From positions 61,074,056-61,138,055 of the forward strand of contig CM050449.1 of assembly GCA_027563935.2 (NCBI GenBank): DNA of 64,000 nt, in the 5' to 3' direction. A model generated the notes under the pieces. The model did not search any database. It was not told the origin of the DNA and was given only the letters and a program-made list of their open reading frames with translations. This document shows, piece by piece, positions 35,376 through 46,560 of the stretch; position 1 is the first letter of the stretch; each line of letters opens with the position of its first letter. The DNA comes from Costus lasius (Eukaryota; Streptophyta; Magnoliopsida; Zingiberales; Costaceae). The position numbers were made by a program, and so were the translations under genes.

Positions 35376-35872
35376 ATACGCCCATGTAATGAAGTACAGG
35401 TGCGGTTGTGTAATCCTCCGGAGAAAACAATCACTCAAAATACGCCCATATAGTGTAATACGGCCCAAGCCGTATTTTTCTCGGGAAAAATGAAGTTTGC
35501 AAGGAACGGCTAGAAATCACTTCACAGGCGCGGCTGTGTTCTTTTCGGTGGAAAACTCCCATATGCTGAAATTCCAAAATACAGCCGTATTACATTTCAC
35601 GGCCAGCCCGTATTTGTCCAAGTATCCCTGAAATAGAGTTTTTCAGCTCCCAGCTTCCTGTATATCATTCCTACATTCACCATGAGATAAAGTTCATTAG
35701 AATGAAGCAAAGAAATGAACAAAAATGCTCACTAAGCATAGTAAACTATATTACAAAGAAACACAAGGAGATAGATAAAAGCTATAAACAACAAAACACA
35801 CAAAGCATCAGATACTTGGGCTGCCTCCCAAGGAGCGCTACTTTTAGGTCGGTAGCTCGACCAATAAGTTTA
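35376..35872 (-). other. Athila-1 spacer after pol
   Basis: Non-coding. It holds a hairpin CTTGGG-6 nt-CCCAAG at 35815-35832, placed 41 bases beyond the pol stop and matching one in NA-1. Toward the Copia-3 boundary come several degenerate TACGGCC/GGCCGTA-type words (35390-35620) like those in the Athila-1 LTR and in NA-1. Confidence 0.65.
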
Positions 35873-38800
35873 TCAAGTAGAGGATGGAGGTTCTAGGAGA
35901 GTTTGAGTACTCCCCTTTTCAACCGGTTCAGATTTATAGTAAATCTTCAGCCTTTGTCCATTTACAGTGAAAATCCCAGAATGTTCGCTCCATATCACAA
36001 TAGCTCCATGAGGATAAACCTTTTGAATTACAAAGGGTCCTGACCAACGTGTCCTTAGCTTTCCAGAGAAGAGCCTGAGACGTGAATTGAATAGGAGAAC
36101 TTGGTCTCCTTCTTTAAATTCTTTCTTCCTAATACACCGGTCATGCCAAAATTTTGTCCTTTCCTTGTACAATTTGGAGTTCCCATAAGCAAACATTCTC
36201 ACTTCATCTAACTCATTCAGCTAGAATTTTCTCCTCTCTTCTGCAGATTTCATATCATAGTTTAGCAATTTAATAGCCCAATATGCTCTATGCTCGATCT
36301 CCACTGGCAGATAGCAAGATTTATCATAGATAAGCTGAAATGGTGACATTCCCAATGGAGTCTTAAATACCGTCTGATAGGCCCATAAAGCGTCATCCAA
36401 TTTGAGGGCCCAATCCTTTCTTGATGTAGAAACTGTCTTTTCAAGGATACGTTTAATCTCACGGTTTGAGACTTCGACTTGCCCGCTAGTTTGGGGGTGA
36501 TATGGTGTTGCAACCTTATGAATCACCCCATACTTTATCAATAAAGCCTCAAACTTCTGTTCAATAAAGTGGGATCCCCCGTCGCTTATCAATACCCTCG
36601 GGATCCCAAATCGTGGAAATATTGTCTTCTTTAGCATCCTTGATACCACTCGAGAATCACAAGTTGCAGCAGCAGCAGCTTCAACCCATTTCGAGACGTA
36701 ATCCACAGCTACTAGAATATACTTGTTGCCGCACGACGATGGAAATGGCCCCATAAAGTCTATACCCCAGACATCGAATATTTCAACTTCCAAAATGTAG
36801 TTGAGGGGGAGTTCGACTCGTTTAGAAATGTTGCCACTCCTTTGGCAACTATCACATCTCTGAATAAAATTCCAAGCATCTCTGAAAATGGTGGGCCAAT
36901 ATAGTCCTGACTGTAGAACTTTGAATGTTGTCTTTACAGCGCTAGTATGTCCACCATAGGGTGAAGAATGACATTGCAAAAGTACATCAGAGATTTCTGA
37001 ATCTGGAATGCATCTTCTAAAAAGCCCATCAGCACATCTTCGGTAGAGGTAGGGATCGTCCCAATAGTAGTGTCGTACATCAGATAAGAATTTCTTTTTC
37101 ATCTGAAATGTCAAATCATGTGGAAGGATATCAGTAGCCAAAAAATTTACAAAGTCCGCGTACCATGGCGTAGCTTGCGCCATAATTGTGAGCAGTTGCT
37201 CTTGAGGAAAAGTGTCATTGATCTCAAGATCATCTCTGGTCTATTCTTCTTTCTTATGAATCAATCAGGATAGGTGATCCGCCACCAAGTTTTCTGCCCC
37301 TTTCTTATCCCGAATCTCCAGGTCAAACTCTTGTAGGAGAAGGATCCATCGAATAAGTCTCGGTTTCGCATCTTTCTTGCTCATCAGATATTTAATCACT
37401 GCATGGTCAGTAAAAATGATTATTTTAGAATTAATCAGATAAGACCGAAACTTATCAAAAGCGAAGACGATGGCAAGCAGCTCCTTCTCCGTAGTAGCAT
37501 GATTAATCTGTGCCTCGTCCAAAGTGCGACTCACGTAGTAGATGGCATGGAGCTTGTTGTCCTTTCTTTGTCCCAGTACAGCTCCCACAGCGAAGTCGCT
37601 TGCATCACACATTAATTCGAAAGGAAGATTCCAGTCTGGAGGCTGCATAACAGGAGCAGAAATTAAAGCCAACTTTAGTTTTTCAAATGCTAATAAACAA
37701 TCATTATCAAAGCAGAATTTAGAATCTTTTGAAAGCAAGTTCGTGAGTGGTCAGGCAATTTTCGAGAAGTCTTTGATAAATCTTCTGTAGAAACCCGTAT
37801 GCCCAAGGAAGTTGCGGATTCCTTTTACTGAGTTGGATGGCTTCATTTTCTCAATAACTTGGACCTTCACTTGATCGACTTCGATCCACTTCGATCCCGC
37901 GTTCAGAAATCAGGTGTCCTAGTACAATGCCCTCTTGTGCCATAAAATGGCACTTTTCCCAGTTGAGGACGAGGTTCACTTCCTCGCAACGCTGTAAAAC
38001 TTTCACCAAGTTAGATAAACATTTTTCAAAAGAATGACCATAAACAGAAAAGTTGTCCATGAAAATGTCCATAAAGTCCTCGTTATAATCGGAGAAAATC
38101 GCCATCATGCAACGCTGGAATGTAGCTGGAGCATTGCACAATCCGAATGGCATCCGTCGGTATGCAAAAGTGCCGTATGGACAGGTAAATGTGGTCTTCT
38201 CTTGATCTTCCGGGTGAATAGGTATCTGTAGAAAATCAGAAAAACCGTCAAGAAAACAGAAATAAGAATTGTGAGCCAGGCGCTCGAGCATCTGGTCGAT
38301 GAAGGGCAAAGGAAAATGGTCCTTCCGCGTTGCTTTGTTCAATTTTCGGTAATCGATACACATTCTCCATCCACTTACGGTGCGTACCGGAATGAGCTCA
38401 TTTTGATCGTTCTTAACTACAGTGACCCCTCCTTTCTTTGAAACTACATGAATGGGACTAACCCATTGACTGTCAGAGATGGGGTAAATGACTCCTGCAT
38501 TGAGAAGCGTGATAATTTCTTTTTTAACAACTTCTTTCATACTCGGGTTCAACCTTCGCTGAAACTCCACTGAGGGCTTACTCCCCTCTTCCAAAAGTAT
38601 TTTGTGCATACACACAGATGGGCTTAGTCCTTGAATATCATCCAACGAATAGCCTATGACTTTCCTGTGGAGTCTCAGTTGAGCAAGTAAAAGTTCAATC
38701 TGCTCTTCAGACAAGTTAGCATTCACTATAACAGGTAAAGTTGAATTTGCACCAAGGAATTCATTCCTAAGATTCTCAGGAAGTGATTTCAATTCAATGA

Positions 38801-39329
38801 TCCTTTCCTTACTCTCAACTGGTATCTTATCATGGAGTTCTTCAGAATTCACCTTGGCCGGATGAAATGTACCAGTTGTATCCATCAATTGTGCATACAT
38901 TATAGCTTCCTCATTATCTTCGGTATGTGGGCTTTCCAAAAGAGTGACCTCTAGCAGGTCAATGCTGGAGCTAATGTGTGCAACTTCTTCTACCACATCA
39001 TCTATAACATCCACACTCCAACAAGAACCTGCAACAAAAGGCTTTTTCAGACTCGAAGACAAATCAAACTCAATAGCGTCATTACCGATATTCAATGCCA
39101 GTTTTCCCTTTTTCACATCAATGACCACTCCAGCTGTTGCAATGAACGGTCGTCCCAGAATTATTGGCAACTTAACATCCTCTTCCATTTCAAGAACAAC
39201 GAAGTCTACTGGGATGAAAAAGTCACCGACTTTGATTGGGACATATTCTAGAATTCCCATAGGTTTCCGCACCGAGCGGTCAGCTAGCTGCAAGGAAATC
39301 GGCGTCGCTTTCATGTCGCCAATGTCAAG
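35873..39329 (-). pseudogene. Athila-1 pol (RT, RNase H, integrase), multiply broken
   Basis: This is Ty3/gypsy pol of Athila type. Order on the minus strand: linker and RT (39314-37851; RMCIDYRKLN, PFGLCNAPATF), RNase H (37738-37265; [28 protein letters not shown]), and integrase (37183-36221; H..H..CDSCQ, then D in [10 protein letters not shown] in [10 protein letters not shown] in [10 protein letters not shown]). A C-terminal module follows (36202-35873). RT has FMDN where the family has xxDD, so a catalytic Asp is lost. A 10-bp tandem duplication at 37877-37896 shifts the frame at the end of RT. Stops lie at 39330 (TGA), 37751 (TGA), 37265 (TGA), 37241 (TAG) and 36221 (TAG). No functional pol can be made. 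Confidence 0.92.
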
Positions 39330-41408
39330 TCACTTGAAAAGGGAAGAAGGCATAAGACTGACGCTTGCTCCCAAGTCGCATAGTGCATGATCAAAAGAGA
39401 TATTCCCTATTTGGCAAGGGATCGTGAAGTTGCCTAGATCTTTCATCTTTTGCGGAAGCTTGTTCTGGATTATTGCGCTGCACTCCTCAGTGAGTGCAAC
39501 GGTCCCCGGTTCTTCCAGCTTTCGCCTATTCGAAAGGATGTCCTTTAGAAACTTAGCATACGTGGGCATCTGCAAAATTGCTTCAGTAAACGGAATGTTA
39601 ATATACAGTTTATTCAAAATATCCAAAAACTTTCCAAACTGTTTATCCAACTTTGCCTTAGCCAATCTTTGGGGAAATGGGACAGGTGGCTTGTAGGCAG
39701 GGGGAGGGATATAAGTTGGTTCTTTCACTTTAGGTTCTTTTTCTTCTCCCTTTTTGACAGATTCAGATTGGGAGGGAGTCTCATCTTCAACTTCAGAATT
39801 AGGCACCCTAGGCTCCTCTAGCTGTTTACTACTTCGAGTGGTAATAGCATTGATGTGCTCCCTCGGGTTTAGTTCAGGTTGGGAGGGTAACTTTCCTGGA
39901 ACTCTAGCTATGGAAGTGGCTAAGTTTGCTAACTGGATGTTTATTTGCTTGTTATGGTTTTCCATGGCTTCAAGTCTTGTAGTGAGGTGTCTCATCATAT
40001 CATTGACTGTTTCATTTGTCTTCGTCTGAGAAGAAATGAAAGTCTCCATGATTGCTTCTAGTTGAGATTTCTGTGGCTATTGTGGTTGCTGCTGTACGTA
40101 AGGTCGAGGTTGGGGTTGAAATCCGGGGGGTTGTCTATACGTCTATTGAGGAACTGGGTTTGGATTGTTTATATATGAAAAATTCGGGTGGTTCCTCCAC
40201 CCCGGATTATAGGTACTTGAGTATGGGTCCAGTTGGGGTCTAGGATTAGGGTTAAGGTTCCCTATGGCATTGATATTCTCTCGGTTAGGTTCAGAGGTTT
40301 GGGCAATCCTCAACTGGCATTCAGCAAAACTATGTTCGGCAACCCCACAAATTTCACAAAGAGTACAGTTAGTATCAACAAAGTGAACATGAAAAGAATC
40401 AAGTTTACGTGCTAGATAATCAACTTTCGCTTCTAGTGAGCTCATTGAGTCGAGCGCATACTTTCCGGGCGCTATGGTTTTAGAAGATGTAGTACCTCGT
40501 TCTCTTGCAGACCACTGATTGTGGTTTAGCGCCATGTCCTCTAAAAGGTTCATCGCTTCTTCTACACGCTTATTCATTATCCCCGCTGCTGCATCTATAG
40601 TAAGATGAGTGTTATAATTAAGACCATGGTAGAAGGTATGCACTATTACACATGGTTCTAAGCCGTGATGTGGGCAGAGACAATGAAGATCCTTGAATCT
40701 CTCCCATGCTTCATATAAAGATTCTCCGTCTCTTTGCGTGAAACCGGTGATCTGGTTTCGCAGTTGAACAGTTTTAGACGGTGGAAAGTATTTAGACAGA
40801 AAGGCCTAGGATAGCTGATCCCATGAGTTAATCGATCCTGGCTACAAAGACTATAGCCAGCCATGTGCTCTATCGCGCAATGAAAACGGGAAAAGCTTCA
40901 ATCGTATAGCATCTGAGGAAACTCCGTTGATCTTCAATGTGTCACAGAACTCAAGAAATAAGGACAGATGTTGATGAGGATCCTGAACGTGTGTGCCTCC
41001 AAATTGATGTTGCTAGATCATGCTTAGTAAGGACGGCTTGATCTCGAAATTGTTAGCATCCACTAGAGGTCGTACAATTCCGGATTGCAGTCCTTGCACA
41101 TTCGGGGAAGCAATGTCCTTTAAGGTTCGGTTATCATTTGGAGCTCGTAAGTTCAAGGGTACCGGCTCTGGTTCTGGCTCCATTGGAAGATCTAAAGGAA
41201 TCGCCTCTGTCCTACTGGATTGCTCTTTGTTTCTTTGCTCTATTAACCTCCTTCGTCGGTGGAGTATTCGTTTGATTTCGTCGATTTGATCATATAGGTC
41301 GTTGATTCCATTTGATCTAAGACCTTGACGCATAAAAGAAAGGTAAGCAGCAAATGTTCCACAATAATTCAAAAGCAACAGATTGTTATCACTAATGAAA
41401 ATAAACAA
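39330..41408 (-). pseudogene. Athila-1 gag and protease, multiply broken
   Basis: One frame holds the gag domain (from about 41000: QFGG, DAIRLKLFPFSLRDRA, then the 40643-40143 part). It next shows a CCHC knuckle, CEICGVAEHSFAEC, near 40350-40310. A protease with the Athila form of the active site (CDLGASVSLMP, 39370-39340) ends the segment. In-frame TAG codons sit at 41013, 40851, 40842, 40806, 40143 and 40077 (lowest coordinate of each). Family members have Gln at most of these places, so CAG to TAG is the likely change. The frame itself is never shifted. The ATG is uncertain: the open frame reaches 41408, close to the PBS. Confidence 0.88.
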
Positions 41409-41463
41409 AAAACAAAAAAGCTTAGTCTATCAATCTTAAGAAGACAATCGATATTAACTATCG

Positions 41464-41489
41464 CCGTCCCCGGCAACGGCGCCAAAACT
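41464..41489 (-). other. Primer-binding site of Athila-1
   Basis: The minus strand reads TTTTGGCGCCGTTGCCGGGG next to the LTR end. TGGCGCCGTTGCCGGGGA is the usual Athila primer-binding site, complementary to tRNA-Asp. Confidence 0.85.
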
Positions 41490-42972
41490 TCATATCTACC
41501 GCAAGCGTAACGGCTTTATCGCGGTGGTATATAGTACCGTTCCCACGAGGACGGTTGAGTCAAGTACCAATAATTCTTAATTTCAATAGTTAAACGACTT
41601 CGTAACTGAGGGTGTTATCGGTTTTAACATTCAAAATTAAGTATACAACTAAAACAACTCCAATTGGCAGCGAGAACAGAAGAAAGACAGTTGTTATGAG
41701 AAAAATCAGATTTAAGGGGTTCACCACACCAACAATCAAGAACTAAATGAAAAGTATTGCAAGAGATAATCTGAAACTACGGAAATTCTTGAGTTTACAA
41801 ATTACCCCCTCTCGGTGGTGTAACTTGGTACCAAACCTGACCGTCCTTCTACTTTCGTGATAGAACGAACTGGGTCGATCCAATGAGTGCAGGAGAATAT
41901 AAATTCTGCGGGCACGTTTTACCTACTTTCGTGGCAAAACCTACCAGCCCAATCAAAACAGATCAGTCATCACAATTTTCCCTTTCAGTACTTCTCGTGA
42001 CGACTAGAGTAAAATTTGATTTATCAAATCAAAGATTACGAAATTAACACAGTAAAGATCGAGTAGAGTCAAGAAAATCTCATAAAAGCAACACAATCAG
42101 TTCATAGATTGAAAAGTGGGCTACGCCCAAAAATCCGATTGAGTGTTTACGCTACAACTTGTATAGTTTCGGTTAAAATCTCTATCAGATGAAGGAATAC
42201 ACAAGGCAGAGAAGATACAAGATGAAATAAAAGAGAAAATGCTAACATTCCCCACTAGATCTGGTTCCAAGCGCTGTCTTCTTCCTCGTTCTTCCCTCTC
42301 TCGCTGTCCTCCTATAGTTGATGCGTTTTTCCCCCAAAATGTTTCCTTTTATATGTCTAATCGACTTCCTCTGGTTTCTGACGTGTAGCCCTTCTAATTC
42401 CCTTCATTTTGACACCAAGATCGCCCAAATCTGACTTGGAACGAGGGAGAAATGCCAAGAATCGCGATCTGCGAGTAAAAATACGGGTGTGAAACGTTTC
42501 TTGGGCTGGCCCGTGAAGTTCTCGGCGAAATTCTTCGTTGCGCCTTCAGTAGACTTCATGGGCGTATTCTGTTTCACAGGCTAGCATGTATTCTTCTCGG
42601 CGAACATGATTCCAAAATTTCATTCCCGCGTTTCACGGTCGTGTCTTCGATTACGGCTCGAAAATGATATGAAATATTCGTCCTCAGAAATACGGCCGTG
42701 AACACTTTCAAGGGCAGGCCGTATTTTCGGTAACAATGTTCGTCTGAGCTGAAAATTGCTGGGAAGCTTTGTCTTTCCATCCTTAACCACTTTATAACTT
42801 TATTTCCAGTTTTAAGCTCCATAGATAAGTGATTTAACCTGAAACACATGAAAGACAAAGAAATGTGTAGATTCCGAAAATAACAAGGAAATAAGTGCTG
42901 AAAGAGATATAAAAGTAACAAAATAGGCCATAATTCGTGAAATAAATATACCAAGAAATGCAACATACGACA
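41490..42972 (-). repeat. 5' LTR of Athila-1
   Basis: I place the ends at TGTCGTATGTTGC (minus strand, 42972) and ...AGATATGA before the PBS, about 1,483 bp. The last bases should be CA, so one terminal base seems mutated. The LTR contains CACGAAAGTAG words (41855, 41935) and TACGGCC-type words (42650-42735), both also found in NA-1. No second LTR is in the window, so the boundary at 42972 is inferred from the TG and the change in sequence character. Confidence 0.65.
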
Positions 42973-43126
42973 AGGCATCACACCTCGATCACCGGAATCG
43001 AAACTTCCTTTCAATCCCCTGTTCTCGCCCTGATTCCGCCCTACTCCCGCCTTTCAGCGCCGTTTGACTCCGACCAGCCACCGTCCGCCTCCAAACTCCG
43101 ACCACCACTTTGGCACAGTCAGAGGG
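42973..43126. other. Short segment between Athila-1 and NA-1, related to the leader at 63400-63530
   Basis: This is a 154-bp C-rich stretch. Its part 43065-43105 (GACCAGCCACCG... then CTCCAAACTCCG) closely matches 63494-63525 in the leader of the element at the right edge. It seems to be a remnant of the same type of Athila-like leader, cut by both neighbours. Confidence 0.6.
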
Positions 43127-43385
43127 TGATGACACCAAAATATGTAGTATATTTTGTATCATTTAAAATACCTTTTCATGCTAAATTGAGGATCTTTTGC
43201 TTCTTTTTATGCTGAATCCATCAAATATTACAAAGTCTACTTCTATTTTGGTTTTTCATGATTTTCAGGCAAAAAGGCACTATTTTGGGTGTTTTTAAGC
43301 AAAATCAAATACATGGAAGAGTTCCCATCATCAAGAAGAAGTCACACAACAAATTTCACAAAAATGGAAGCTAAGAACCAAAATA

Positions 43386-43760
43386 CGACAGTGCCATAAA
43401 TCATTTTACGGTACCGTATTTTCACGGCTACCGTATTATCAAGAACACAGGCGTATTTTGGTGATTTTTCGAACAGACAGTTTTTGTGATTTTACGGCAC
43501 TGCCATAAAGAATTACACGGGCCGTATTTTCTAGCGTTTCAGACCAGAGTGTTCAACCGATTTTACGGCACCACCGTGAAGAAGTTTACGGTGCCGTATT
43601 TTGTGAAGACTTCAGACCAAAGAACTTGACTAAAATTATGGCACTACTGTAAATGATATTACGGTACCGTATTTCCCAGTGTCTCCAGAACAGAACACTC
43701 AAGCTATTTTACGGCAGTGCCGTAACATATTACACTGCCGTAATTCCCAGTCAAAAATGC
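43386..43760. repeat. Array of TACGGTACCGTA-type palindromes in the NA-1 5' LTR
   Basis: Five or six modules about 65-110 bp apart each hold one or two imperfect inverted repeats followed by ATTTT. Examples are TACGGTACCGTA at 43407-43418 and 43660-43671, and TACGGCA-G-TGCCGTA at 43710-43724. Others are decayed, mostly by C-to-T type changes. The same array stands at 60978-61342, and a shorter one in the internal region at 46715-46915. Confidence 0.88.
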
Positions 43761-44531
43761 GATTTTTACGAGTCCGAATCTTGCGCGAGCCATAACTTTT
43801 GATCCAGAGCTCCAAATCAAAAACCTAAAGTTGCTACAGACTCATCTTTAAGAGGGGAAGGCGTACGAAGTAAAAAGGAGAAATGTTTATCCAGTATCGA
43901 GGGAGAAATCACCAGAGAGGTGGCTAGGGTTTGGCCTCACACCGAGAGGTGTAGAGGGCACCTCAGGCCGTGATTTTCACTCAGAAGCTTCGCCTAGAAG
44001 AGAGAAAGATGCCACAGAAGTTTCAGAGCATTTGGAGTCTGATCCGAGGAAGAATCAATAAAACAGCGGTGACAGCGCTGTTCATCACGAAATTACGGGT
44101 GTAATTTACATTACACCCATATTGTAACGTTGTTTTTTTCTCCTTCTCTGATTTCTAATTGTTCCAAACTATGATTCATTGTATTTTTTCCTCCATGCAA
44201 GCTTAATACTCTTTTGGGACATGGAGTGTAATCTCCATGATTCTTAATGATTAGATAACTCTTCTATTTTCGTCATGATAATTTTTGCTATGAGAATTTT
44301 ACTTTTGTGATGGATTGTGCATAGACTCTCTATAAGTCCATTTTACTAATTATGTTTTTAGAGTTTTCGCAATGAGACTGAAAGGTGATTTGCTTGAGAA
44401 CTTGGAACCCTAGAATTGCATGTTAGGATCCCTTCCTTAGGTTAGATCTAATTTGATCTGTTCTAGTAAATTAATTGTCATGATTATAACATGAATCTAT
44501 AGATCGAGTCTATTTGTCAAACGTGGAGATC

Positions 44532-44770
44532 TTGTGCGAAAGCAAGGATCGGAACGTTGGAGATCCATGAGTAAAACTAGTGTAGAGACTCGGATGCACG
44601 AAAGTGATCCTTAAGACTCCACTAGAGATTATCAACCTAGAATTCGGATGCACGAAAGTGATCTTTGAATTCTCTGATTGATGATTTACTTATCTTTAGC
44701 CTGGGATAAATCTTGCGCGAAAGTGAGGATTTATCTCTGCGTGGTTATCTGCACGAAAGTGAGATAATCC
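44532..44770 (+). repeat. Five copies of a GCACGAAAGTGA-like word in the NA-1 LTR
   Basis: Copies start near 44534, 44596, 44650, 44714 and 44750, mostly as GCACGAAAGTGA and sometimes GCGCGAAAGTGA or GTGCGAAAGCAA. All are followed by a GATC/GAT-type word. The same set recurs at 62130-62360 and 62775-63015. Confidence 0.85.
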
Positions 44771-45041
44771 TTTTATGAAGTAAATTAGATCTTTATTTTA
44801 GCAAGATTTGATTGACGAACCTTTTATATATCTAATCATTGAAGTTAAGGTGGATGAAACCCTAGTCCCATGTATCTCTCTTTGATTATCTCTTATTTTG
44901 CGTGCTTTCCTATTGTTTACTCGCATCATACTCGATTGCTTAGCTAGTGAGAATACAACTATTTGGTACTTAACACGTAGGCCTTTGTGGATCGATATTT
45001 TTATTACTTCGATAATTCCGTGCACTTGCGGAATCCTATCA

Positions 45042-45362
45042 AGTTTTTGGCGCCGTTGCTAGGGATTAGTCCAAAGTATACGCGTGCCGAACTTGTAGTG
45101 TTACCTTATGGTATATCAAGTTTTTGGCGCCGTTGCCGGGGACCTTAGTTTTGTTAATATCAAAATAGTTGTTAGTATTGCTAGACTAAGTTTTATTTGC
45201 TTTATATTTAACTTTGTTTTCTGTTTTTGCAAGTTCTGGATATTCACAGTTGTGGCAGAACTGTGATTTCTGAAATTTTTATTTGCTTGTGTCTTTATAT
45301 ATTCTGAAAAAAAAAATCTTATTTGATTGGTGTTGGATTATCTTTTTGGTAGATTTGAAGAT
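45042..45362 (+). other. NA-1 leader with two primer-binding sites
   Basis: AGTTTTTGGCGCCGTTGC occurs twice, at 45042 and again at about 45119. The site beside the LTR (45048-45065) has two changes from the tRNA-Asp type PBS (TA for CG). The second (45125-45142) is perfect. The 77 bases between match 63305-63352 of the right-edge leader. The rest is AT-rich and non-coding. Confidence 0.85.
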
Positions 45363-46190
45363 ATGTATTTTTATCAAAATTCATGGGCTTCTGAAAGAGG
45401 TCAGGTATACATGCAACAAGGTGACCATAAAGAATATTCACATATGACTATTGCAGAATTAGCTAAATTACACTCTTATTCTGTTACATGTAATATTTGT
45501 AAGTCTTCTGATCATTATGCTTATGAATGTCAATTTAGATATCATGCAAATTCTAATTCACTGTGCTATCAAGATGATCATTATGATTCTAGTTGGGAAA
45601 ATCAAACTTCTTTTTATGATGATTGCTCTGATCATGTTTCTGTGCCATGCTTTGAGGATACTGAAATATCTAGCCTAAAATCCATGTGTAAAAAATTCAT
45701 GGCTGATCGAGAAAGATTTTTTGCTAAACAAAATCAATTTTTAGACCAAATGCTGGCAAATCAAAGAAAGCATCTTGATGATCTTAAGGGTTCTGTTAAT
45801 CAAATTTCTTATCAAGAAGAATCTTTGACTGCTAATACTGAATTGCTAGAAACCCAGATTGCACAACAAGCATGGTTATTTGAGTTTGATACTGAAAAAC
45901 TTGATTTAGAAAATTCCCCCTGCGATCATGACTGTTTTGAGATTGAGCCTTATGTGAATATTTATGAATCTCACTCTGATTTTGATGATTGTAAAATTGA
46001 TTCTTCTGATAATTTAATTGTGGAAAAGATTGGGGAAATTGAAATTGAAAAACCCTCTTTTGATGAAATTGATTCTTTTGATGTTATATCATTTATTGTT
46101 GAATCTGATGAGTTTGATAAAGGGTTGAAACTTACAGACATTAATGAGCCCCACTTTGATTTTGGTGATATTTTGGAAATTAATGGTTGA
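45363..46190 (+). CDS. NA-1 gag-like acidic ORF with CCHC knuckle
   Basis: The ORF has 275 codons from the first ATG (45363); the frame is open from a TTG at 45327. The N-terminal part has a zinc knuckle, CNICKSSDHYAYEC (spacing C-x2-C-x4-H-x4-C, about residues 44-57). This is the same spacing and look as the Athila-1 gag knuckle CEICGVAEHSFAEC. A helical stretch rich in Gln, Lys and Leu follows (about residues 100-175), then a long Asp/Glu-rich tail. I recognise no protease, RT or other enzyme domain. The frame stops at 46188-46190, while an overlapping frame continues to 46560 with similar acidic composition, which suggests a single-base frameshift near 46185. It is probably a shortened gag-derived protein, but the function is unknown. 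Confidence 0.6.
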   Translation: MYFYQNSWASERGQVYMQQGDHKEYSHMTIAELAKLHSYSVTCNICKSSDHYAYECQFRYHANSNSLCYQDDHYDSSWENQTSFYDDCSDHVSVPCFEDTEISSLKSMCKKFMADRERFFAKQNQFLDQMLANQRKHLDDLKGSVNQISYQEESLTANTELLETQIAQQAWLFEFDTEKLDLENSPCDHDCFEIEPYVNIYESHSDFDDCKIDSSDNLIVEKIGEIEIEKPSFDEIDSFDVISFIVESDEFDKGLKLTDINEPHFDFGDILEING

Positions 46191-46560
46191 ATCTGATGAC
46201 TCTTGTGATTTATTTGAAAATTTGTGCTTTATTGAGGAATCTGATGTAGAATGGAAAGACTATTATTATGATGATCCAATGCTTGAATATTTTGATCAAA
46301 GTCCTTTTCTCATTGCCATTGAAAACATAAATTTAAAGAAGGGACATATGATTTTACTTTTCGACAAACATAGGAAGATAATAAAGATCACTTTGACTGG
46401 ATTTGAAATTTTTAATTTCTGCATACTTGAGAAAGCCACATTGATCATGATTTGTCCTGAATTCTGGATATTTGGATTAGTGGCTAAAATTTTTGGAAAA
46501 ACAAAATACATAAAATTACATGCTTTATACTTTGGAACTGATTCACCTGCTTCACCATGA
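46144..46560 (+). pseudogene. Probable frameshifted continuation of the NA-1 ORF
   Basis: This frame overlaps the end of the previous one. From about 46185 it reads an acidic stretch (VESDDSCDLFENLCFIEESD) in the style of the preceding ORF. It then turns into a Lys/Ile/Phe-rich segment and stops at 46558-46560. The stop is 43 bases before the hairpin at 46603-46620, the same arrangement as the Athila-1 pol end. It is unclear whether the frameshift is decay or the two ORFs are separate. No known domain is recognised. Confidence 0.45.

Larger units (their letters stand above)
43127..45041 (+). repeat. 5' LTR of NA-1
   Basis: It begins TGATGACACC and ends CCTATCA next to the PBS. It matches 60723-62636 over its whole length, and its last third matches 62661-63280. 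It contains an array of TACGG-type inverted repeats (43386-43760) and five GCACGAAAGTGA-like words (44532-44770). Confidence 0.9.

Noticed and set aside
43386..43760. Regularly spaced short palindromes considered as a CRISPR-like array.
   Set aside because: Spacers are not unique equal-length units, there are no cas genes, and the context is a plant LTR.
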